Assembly: GCF_900094625.1 (NCBI RefSeq)
Contig: NZ_FMAJ01000005.1
Span: forward strand, 310,001 to 374,000
DNA length: 64,000 nucleotides
From: Rhizobium aethiopicum
Lineage (GTDB): Bacteria > Pseudomonadota > Alphaproteobacteria > Rhizobiales > Rhizobiaceae
Direction of reading: 5' to 3'
The notes under the pieces are model-generated. The model worked only from the letters and a program-made list of their open reading frames with translations. It made no database searches and was not told the DNA's origin. The position numbers and the translations under genes are program-made. Below are positions 58,795 to 64,000 of this stretch, in pieces (within the stretch, counting starts at the first letter, position 1; each line of letters opens with the position of its first letter).

Positions 58795-60129
58795 TTATGC
58801 CGCGCGCTTCAGCGCATCGCCGATCGTCGAGACGATCGTGTCGATCTGGTGCTTTTCGATGATGAGCGGCGGAGAGAGCGCGATGATGTCGCCGGTCACG
58901 CGGATCAGCAGGCCTTTCTTGAAGCAATCCACGAAGATGTCGTAGGCGCGGGTTCCCGGTGCTCCGTCCCGCGGCGCCAGTTCGATCGCGCCGACCAGGC
59001 CGAGATTGCGGATGTCGGCGACATGAGGCAGACCCTTCAACGAGTGGAGGCCCTCCTGCCAATGGTCGGCGAGCTCGGCTGCGCGCGTCAACAGGCCTTC
59101 CTCCTCATAGATCTCGAGGGTGGCGAGGCCGGCGGCGCAGGCGACCGGATGGCCGGAATAGGTATAGCCGTGGAAGAGCTCGATCGCATTCTCGGGCCCG
59201 ACCATCAAGCCGTCATGGATCTTGCGGCTGGCGAAGACCGCGCCCATCGGGATCGCGCCGTTGGTGAGACCCTTTGCCGTGGTGACGAGATCAGGCACGA
59301 CGCCGAAATAATCCACTGCGAAAGGCGTTCCGAGACGGCCGAAACCGGTGATGACCTCGTCGAAGATCAGCAGGATGCCGTGCTTGTCGGCGGTGGCGCG
59401 CAGCTTCTCCAAATAACCCTTCGGCGGCAGGACCACGCCGGCCGATCCCGACATCGGCTCGACGATGACGGCGGCGATGGTTTCGGCGCCGTGCAGCTGC
59501 ACCAGGCGTTCGAGATCATCGGCCAGTTCGACCCCATGGGCGGGAAGGCCCTTGGAAAAGGCATTGCGCTCGACGTCGAGCGTATGGCGCATATGGTCGG
59601 CCGGAATTTGCGGGAAGACTCGGCGATTATTGACGAGGCCGCCGACGGAAATGCCGCCGAAGCCGACGCCGTGATATCCCTTCTCGCGGCCGATGATCCG
59701 CGTACGGGTGCCCTGGCCGATAGCGCGCTGATAGGCGATGGCGATCTTCAGCGCCGTATCGACCGATTCCGAACCCGAGCCGGTGAAAAAGACCCGGTCG
59801 AGCTTGGCCGTGTCGCCGCCTGGCGCGTTCGCAGCCAGCTTCGCGGCGAAATCGAAGGCGATTGGATGGCCCATCTGGAAGGTCGGCGCATAGTCGAGAG
59901 TTGCAAGCTGCCGCTCGACGGCCTGGGAAATCTTCTTGCGGCCGTGGCCGGCATTGCAGCACCAGAGCCCGGCCGTGCCGTCAAGCACCCGGTTTCCGTC
60001 GACATCGGTGTAATACATGCCGTCGGCGGCAGCCAGCAGCCGCGGCGTCGCCTTGAACTGCCGGTTGGCGGTGAACGGCATCCAGAAATTTTCGAGTACG
60101 GGCGCGTTCGTCTTGTTGATCTGGTCCAT
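58795..60129 (-). CDS. Class-III aminotransferase (omega-amino acid:pyruvate type)
   Basis: A 444-residue PLP aminotransferase of class III. It starts FWMPFTANRQFKATPRLLAAADGMYYTDVDGNRVLDGTAGLWCCNAGHG, typical of beta-alanine/omega-amino acid:pyruvate aminotransferases. DEVITGFGRLG and the cofactor Lys in VTTAKGLTNGAIPMGAV are intact. It would move an amino group from a beta-alanine-, taurine- or diamine-like substrate to pyruvate. It diverges from an XRE-cupin regulator of the type that governs amine catabolism. The donor is not determined. Confidence 0.9.
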   Translation of the reverse strand: MDQINKTNAPVLENFWMPFTANRQFKATPRLLAAADGMYYTDVDGNRVLDGTAGLWCCNAGHGRKKISQAVERQLATLDYAPTFQMGHPIAFDFAAKLAANAPGGDTAKLDRVFFTGSGSESVDTALKIAIAYQRAIGQGTRTRIIGREKGYHGVGFGGISVGGLVNNRRVFPQIPADHMRHTLDVERNAFSKGLPAHGVELADDLERLVQLHGAETIAAVIVEPMSGSAGVVLPPKGYLEKLRATADKHGILLIFDEVITGFGRLGTPFAVDYFGVVPDLVTTAKGLTNGAIPMGAVFASRKIHDGLMVGPENAIELFHGYTYSGHPVACAAGLATLEIYEEEGLLTRAAELADHWQEGLHSLKGLPHVADIRNLGLVGAIELAPRDGAPGTRAYDIFVDCFKKGLLIRVTGDIIALSPPLIIEKHQIDTIVSTIGDALKRAA

Positions 60130-60269
60130 CCTGGCCTCCTTGCGAATGGACGAGAATGGCGCGATTTCCGCTTTTCAAACAAGCCCTTTTCTTTGCTCGC
60201 GTAACCCGTTGAAAGACTGAGAACAGGAAGATATGTTTTCGATATTCTGGACAACAGAAACGAGCGCAT

Positions 60270-60818
60270 ATGTCCATCGATATCGGCGGCCGCCTTCGCC
60301 ATCTCCGCATCGCCCACAAGCTTTCCCAGCGCGAACTCGCCAAGCGTACCGGCGTTCCGAACTCGACGATCTCGCTCATCGAATCGAACGCCTCCAATCC
60401 TTCGGTCGGAGCCTTGAAGCGCATTCTCGACGGCATTCCGATCGGGCTTGCGGAATTCTTCGCCTTCGAACCCGACCGCCCGAGAAAGGCCTTCTATGCG
60501 GCCGAGGAACTGGTGGAGATCGGCAAGGGCGCCATCTCCTTCAGGCAAGTGGGCGAGAACCTGTTCGGCCGCAGCCTGCAGATCCTCAAGGAGTGCTACC
60601 AGCCGGGAGCGGACACCGGCAAGGTGCCTCTCGTCCATGAAGGGGAGGAGGGCGGGATCGTGCTCTCGGGGAGGCTCGAAGTGACCGTCGATGACGAGCG
60701 GCGAATCCTCGGACCGGGCGATGCCTATTATTTCGAAAGCCGGCGCCCGCACCGGTTCCGCTGTGTCGGGCCGGTGCCCTGCGAAGTCATCAGCGCCTGC
60801 ACGCCGCCGACCTTCTGA
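60270..60818 (+). CDS. XRE-cupin transcriptional regulator (PuuR-like)
   Basis: A 182-residue regulator: N-terminal HTH (LRHLRIAHKLSQRELAKRTGVPNSTISLIESNASNPSVGALKRILDGI, about 7-55) and a C-terminal cupin (VHEGEEGGIVLSGRLEVTVDDERRILGPGDAYYFESRRPHRFRCVG, about 110-165). PuuR-type proteins of this layout control polyamine and amine catabolism. It diverges from the aminotransferase gene, 140 bp between starts, and is probably its regulator. It ends 6 bp before the end of the convergent P5C reductase-family gene. Confidence 0.88.
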   Translation: MSIDIGGRLRHLRIAHKLSQRELAKRTGVPNSTISLIESNASNPSVGALKRILDGIPIGLAEFFAFEPDRPRKAFYAAEELVEIGKGAISFRQVGENLFGRSLQILKECYQPGADTGKVPLVHEGEEGGIVLSGRLEVTVDDERRILGPGDAYYFESRRPHRFRCVGPVPCEVISACTPPTF

Positions 60819-60824
60819 TGCGTG

Positions 60825-61604
60825 TCAGCGGCCCTCGATGCGGGCAAGCACGCCGTCGAGTGCTTCGGTCAGCGCGGCGATGCCGCCCTTCTTGTCGAAG
60901 TCGGACAAAACCTGCTCGTTCAGCCCGCCCCTGGTTGCGAATTCGCGGCTCAGCGTGCTGAACGGCTCGGCACCAGGGCCGCTCGCCTTGTGCGCCAGGC
61001 TTGCGAAAAGCGGGGCGATGTAGGCATTTGCCTTCGCCCGTTCGAGGCCGCTTTTTTCCAGCCAGCCGGCAACCGTCTCCATGATCCCGAAATAGGTCGA
61101 CATCATAGCGCTCGCGGCTGCGAGAAGGTCGTATTCCTTTCGCGACTGGCATTGGACTGCCATTCCGAGCGCATCGAACAGCGCTGCGACCGTATCATCG
61201 GGCGGATAGATGGCGGTCACGCCCTGGTGTGTTGCGACGAAGGGCAGGGGGATCGCCTGCACGAGACGCACCTCCGCGCCGACCCAGTCGATGAGGGCCT
61301 GGCGCTCCGTTGCCGCGACGACGCTCACGACCGTCTGGCCATTCCTGAATGAAAGCGCGCGAACGACTTCCTCGGCGACCTGCGGCCGTATCGCCAGAAA
61401 CACCATTTCGCTGCGATCGACGACGTCCTGGTTGTCGTTGGCAATCCTGACGGTGGCGAATTCGCCTGCCAGCGTCTCCGCAATGTGCGCGCTTCGGGGA
61501 GAGACGTGAATTTGCGAGGCATAGGCCGGCTCTGCGAGCAGCCCGCGAACCATCGCCTCGGTGATGACGCCGGTTCCGACGAATCCGATGCTGTTGACGT
61601 TCAC
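60825..61604 (-). CDS. proC: Pyrroline-5-carboxylate reductase family protein
   Basis: A 259-residue ProC-family reductase. The NAD(P) motif is IGFVGTGVITEAMVRGLL (7-24), VFLAIRPQVAEEVV is typical, and the C-terminal helical domain shows SAMMSTYFGIMETVAGWLEKSGL. The start is GTG at 61604 with GGAG upstream. It follows the GntR gene by 5 nt, so it is in the same operon. The setting among transport and regulator genes suggests a catabolic or secondary paralogue acting on a cyclic imino acid, not the housekeeping proline enzyme; that is inference. Confidence 0.82.
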   Translation of the reverse strand: MNVNSIGFVGTGVITEAMVRGLLAEPAYASQIHVSPRSAHIAETLAGEFATVRIANDNQDVVDRSEMVFLAIRPQVAEEVVRALSFRNGQTVVSVVAATERQALIDWVGAEVRLVQAIPLPFVATHQGVTAIYPPDDTVAALFDALGMAVQCQSRKEYDLLAAASAMMSTYFGIMETVAGWLEKSGLERAKANAYIAPLFASLAHKASGPGAEPFSTLSREFATRGGLNEQVLSDFDKKGGIAALTEALDGVLARIEGR

Positions 61605-61609
61605 CTGAT

Positions 61610-62329
61610 CTACTCCGCGGCTCTGCGCGGCCCTAGCGCGACATCCGTCGTGTAGTTCTCGCGCATGAAGTTGATGAAATTGTCCTGGAACTGGCGCGTA
61701 TGGGCGTGGGCAAGCTCATCGGCGAGATCCACGTTCTTGTCCCTGATGGCATTGAGCATGAGCGCATGCTCGTCGGTCAGGAGATAGCCCTCATGGGTTC
61801 GCTCCAGATACTCGAAATGCAGGTGGAGCATGCGCTGTCCCTGCGACAGCAGCTTCTCATAGAACGAGGCGAGATACTGGTTTTTTCCGGCATGGGCGAT
61901 CGCCATGTGGAATTCCTTGTTGGCCTCCGACATGGCGAGGTGATTGCCTGTCTTGACCGCCGCTTCAAAGGTTTTCAGCCGCTTGGCGATGATCTTCAGG
62001 TCGGCCTCGGTTCTGAGCGCGGCGGCAAGCCGCGTATTCATCCGCTGCGCGATGTCGAGCGCCTCGACATATTTGGGAAAGGTCGCAACCTCGATGGGGG
62101 CAACAATGGTGCTCCGGTTCGAGAGCGTCACGACCAGTTCGTCGGCGCCGAGCCGGATCAAGGCCTCCCGCACAGGCGAGCGCGACATGTCGAAGCGCTC
62201 GGCGAGAGTCATCTCGTCGAGGAGCTGACCGGGCGGCAGAGCGAGCGAAAGGATCTCATTGCGAAGCGTTTCGTAAACGCTTTTCCAGCCCGTGCCGCGG
62301 ATCCGTTTCACTTCCGATTCTTCAGACAC
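61610..62329 (-). CDS. GntR-family regulator (FCD/FadR subfamily)
   Basis: A 239-residue GntR regulator: N-terminal winged HTH (SVYETLRNEILSLALPPGQLLDEMTLAERFDMSRSPVREALIRLGADELV, about 15-65) and a C-terminal FCD helical ligand domain with metal-type His residues (HMAIAHAGKNQYL, ELAHAHTRQF). The start is GTG at 62329 after AAGGG. It is upstream of the ProC-like gene and diverges from the amino-acid ABC genes, and probably represses both until its ligand arrives. Confidence 0.88.
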   Translation of the reverse strand: MSEESEVKRIRGTGWKSVYETLRNEILSLALPPGQLLDEMTLAERFDMSRSPVREALIRLGADELVVTLSNRSTIVAPIEVATFPKYVEALDIAQRMNTRLAAALRTEADLKIIAKRLKTFEAAVKTGNHLAMSEANKEFHMAIAHAGKNQYLASFYEKLLSQGQRMLHLHFEYLERTHEGYLLTDEHALMLNAIRDKNVDLADELAHAHTRQFQDNFINFMRENYTTDVALGPRRAAE

Positions 62330-62407
62330 TTAAGTCCCTTTCTCCAGACGTAGATCCATTGGGCCAGAAAAACAGCGTGTCGGCAATGAAATTTTTCCGC
62401 TTGACTT

Positions 62408-62449
62408 TGTCGACACGCTGTTGACATATTTTAGTCGGTCGACACGCAG
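62408..62449. promoter_or_regulatory. Repeated GTCGACACGC motif, candidate GntR operator
   Basis: GTCGACACGCTG at 62409-62420 and GTCGACACGCAG at 62438-62449, with starts 29 bp apart, flank a TTGACA (62421-62426). TGTCGACA at 62408-62415 is itself palindromic. They lie in the 200-bp gap between the GntR gene and the binding-protein gene. Confidence 0.45.
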
Positions 62450-62529
62450 CCGACACACGACAACAGAAACGGCCAGAGCCGACGAGTGGAACCGCGCGCT
62501 TTCCGCGCACAACAAAAGAGGAATGCCCG

Positions 62530-63360
62530 ATGCTTTCTTTGACAACGTCCGCATTGCGGGCGCTGCCCGCGCTCGCCCTGATGGGAGCTCTTTCCGCAAC
62601 CGCCGCTGAGGCTGAGACCGCCGAGGGATATTGGCAGGGCGTGCAGAAGGCGGGTGTCCTGCGTTGCGGTGCCGCCGTCGCGCCGCCCTATGTCATGCGC
62701 GACCCGGCGACAGGTGAATATTCCGGCTTCTTTGCCGATCTTTGCAAGGAATTCGCCGACGTGTTGAAGGTGAAGCCTGAATTCGTCGATACGACCTGGG
62801 ACAACATCGTCGCCGGCCTGCAAGCGGGCAAATGGGACATGTCGCTGGCGCTGAACCGCACACCGGCCCGCGCCATGGCCGTGCAGTTTTCGGTTCCGGC
62901 GATGGAGTACCAGATCTCGCTCGCCTACAACAAAAACAATCCGAAGATTGCGCCCGGCGCCGCTTCGGTCGCCGATATCGACAAGGCGGGCGTGACGCTT
63001 GCTGTCATGTCCGGCACGGCGCAGGACAAGGCCATTTCCGCAGCGGTGAAGAACGCCACGATCATGCGTCTTCCCGGCAATGACGAGACCCGCCTGGCGG
63101 TCACCTCGAAGCGTGCCGACATCCTGGTCGACGCCTCCGACACCAATCAGCTCTTCACCCAGTCGAACCCGGATTGGGCGGTGGCGCTCAACCCGACTCC
63201 GGCACTTGCCAAGCAGGGCGTCGCCTTCGGCCTGCCGCATCAGCTTTCGGCGGCCGATGTCGAAGTCGTCGATATCTTCCTCGAAGAGAAGGTCGCGACC
63301 GGTCATGTCGATGAGCTGATCCGCAAGGCGGTCGACGAAGTGCTCAAGGGCGCGAAGTAG
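62530..63360 (+). CDS. Amino-acid ABC transporter substrate-binding protein
   Basis: A 276-residue family-3 binding protein. A signal peptide of about 28 residues (MLSLTTSALRALPALALMGALSATAAEAE) precedes the mature fold (GVLRCGAAVAPPYVMRDPATGEYSGFFADLCKEFADVL; VDTTWDNIVAGLQAGKWDMSLALNRTPARA; GTAQDKAI). The ATG follows GAGGAAT. It should capture an amino acid or related compound for the ATPase encoded 61 nt downstream. Ligand unknown; the P5C reductase and GntR neighbours suggest an imino acid or ornithine/proline relative. Confidence 0.88.
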   Translation: MLSLTTSALRALPALALMGALSATAAEAETAEGYWQGVQKAGVLRCGAAVAPPYVMRDPATGEYSGFFADLCKEFADVLKVKPEFVDTTWDNIVAGLQAGKWDMSLALNRTPARAMAVQFSVPAMEYQISLAYNKNNPKIAPGAASVADIDKAGVTLAVMSGTAQDKAISAAVKNATIMRLPGNDETRLAVTSKRADILVDASDTNQLFTQSNPDWAVALNPTPALAKQGVAFGLPHQLSAADVEVVDIFLEEKVATGHVDELIRKAVDEVLKGAK

Positions 63361-63421
63361 TCTCGCCGGGCCGGTGCGGGGATCGCGCCGGCCCTTTCAG
63401 CTTCGATCAGCGGAGATTGGC

Positions 63422-64000
63422 ATGACCACGTCCTTCAGCCTTCCCCTCGTGAAAATGCAGGCGCTCCACAAAAGCTACGGCAACGGAGCAATCCAGGTGC
63501 TGAAAGGCATCGACATTGAAATGAAGCCCGGCGAACGCGTTGTCGTCATCGGCCCCAGCGGCGGCGGCAAGAGCACGCTGCTGAGGGTGATGATGGGCCT
63601 GGAGCAGATCGACAGCGGCTCGATCAATTTCGACGGAAAGCCCTATATTTCTTCCGCCGGTGCGGCCAAGAAGACTGAGATCGACACCCATGTTCGCCGC
63701 TCGATCGGCATGGTCTTTCAGCATTACACGTTGTTTCCGCATCTGAACGTCACCCAGAACCTGATCCTCGCCCCCTGCAAAGTGCGCGGGGAAGCCAAGG
63801 CAAAGGCGACGGATCGCGCCCAGGCGCTGCTCGAACGCTTCGGGCTCGGCGCCAAGTCCAAGGCTTATCCGGCGCAGCTTTCCGGCGGCCAGAAGCAGCG
63901 CGTCGCCATTGCCCGCGCGCTGATGCTCGACCCGAAACTCATGCTGTTCGATGAAGTCACCTCGGCTCTCGATCCGGAACTCGTCAGCGAGGTGGAGCAG
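63422..64000 (+). CDS. Amino-acid ABC transporter ATP-binding protein (partial, C-terminus beyond window)
   Basis: The first 193 residues of a HisP/GlnQ-type ATPase; the frame is open at the right edge. Walker A is GPSGGGKST (about 42-50), the Q-loop VFQHYTLFPHLNV, signature QLSGGQKQRV, and Walker B LMLFDEVTSALDPELV, with Val after the Asp-Glu where Pro is more usual. About 50-60 residues are missing. It would act with the binding protein just upstream; the permease genes should lie to the right. Confidence 0.9.
   Translation, partial: MTTSFSLPLVKMQALHKSYGNGAIQVLKGIDIEMKPGERVVVIGPSGGGKSTLLRVMMGLEQIDSGSINFDGKPYISSAGAAKKTEIDTHVRRSIGMVFQHYTLFPHLNVTQNLILAPCKVRGEAKAKATDRAQALLERFGLGAKSKAYPAQLSGGQKQRVAIARALMLDPKLMLFDEVTSALDPELVSEVEQ

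Noticed and set aside
1..64000. CRISPR arrays, tRNA or rRNA genes, insertion sequences, phage genes
   Set aside because: No regularly spaced repeats, cloverleaf-like genes, transposase or integrase motifs were recognised by eye on either strand.

Overview
The window reads as an alphaproteobacterial, Rhizobium-type genome segment (Rhizobium leguminosarum/etli group). The base composition is GC-rich. It carries a vicibactin-type siderophore cluster in the gene order known from R. leguminosarum (vbsGSO, vbsADL, vbsC, vbsP, with an RpoI-type sigma factor), a rhizobial small heat-shock gene with a ROSE RNA thermometer, and many ABC uptake systems with dedicated regulators. Such a mix is typical of a rhizobial secondary replicon, but replicon identity is inference. 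No rRNA, tRNA, CRISPR array, insertion sequence or phage gene was seen.

Layout. 1-4.0 kb: left-truncated sugar ABC system (ATPase, periplasmic binding protein) divergent from a GAF histidine kinase/LuxR-type response regulator pair, with a tandem 21-bp-spaced direct repeat between them. 4.05-12.0 kb: five-gene minus-strand sugar operon (sugar isomerase, binding protein, ATPase, permease, CocE-type hydrolase) divergent from an AraC regulator. 12.0-15.6 kb: LysR remnant, TetR regulator and divergent GH3 beta-glucosidase with a palindromic operator candidate. 15.6-17.9 kb: ROSE-controlled Hsp20 plus a small protein, then an OmpA-like lipoprotein and an L,D-transpeptidase. 18.1-37.0 kb: iron island with a TonB receptor, FhuF-type reductase, AraC/SDR pair, FhuB and FhuD uptake proteins, vbsC acetyltransferase, RpoI-type sigma factor, vbsADL, vbsGSO and vbsP. 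37.1-40.2 kb: nitrate-type ABC transporter with a sigma-54 promoter. 40.6-42.4 kb: PAS-GGDEF-EAL protein. 42.4-52.8 kb: nine co-oriented minus-strand genes (XRE regulator, GH15 glucoamylase-like, GMC oxidoreductase, ferritin-like protein, dehydrogenase small subunit, two TIM-barrel isomerase/dehydratase-like enzymes, metallo-beta-lactamase-fold protein, ThDP decarboxylase). 52.98-54.5 kb: LuxI/LuxR quorum-sensing pair. 54.5-57.5 kb: Lrp regulator with alanine racemase and D-amino-acid dehydrogenase. 57.6-64 kb: AraC regulator, class-III aminotransferase with an XRE-cupin regulator, P5C reductase, GntR regulator and a right-truncated amino-acid ABC system.

How it works together. In the iron island, candidate RirA (IRO) boxes precede the receptor operon and the rpoI/vbsC divide. 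Two near-identical divergent promoters of the PvdS/RpoI type (TAAAT/C-N16-CGTCAT) sit between vbsA and vbsG. This supports a cascade: iron, RirA, RpoI, then vbsADL and vbsGSO. The synthetase is C-A-T-TE, but its condensation domain has lost the catalytic second histidine, which fits a trilactone assembled by the thioesterase.

The least familiar part is the 42-53 kb gene set beside the quorum-sensing genes. It looks like a glycan or sugar hydrolysis-oxidation pathway whose substrate I cannot name.
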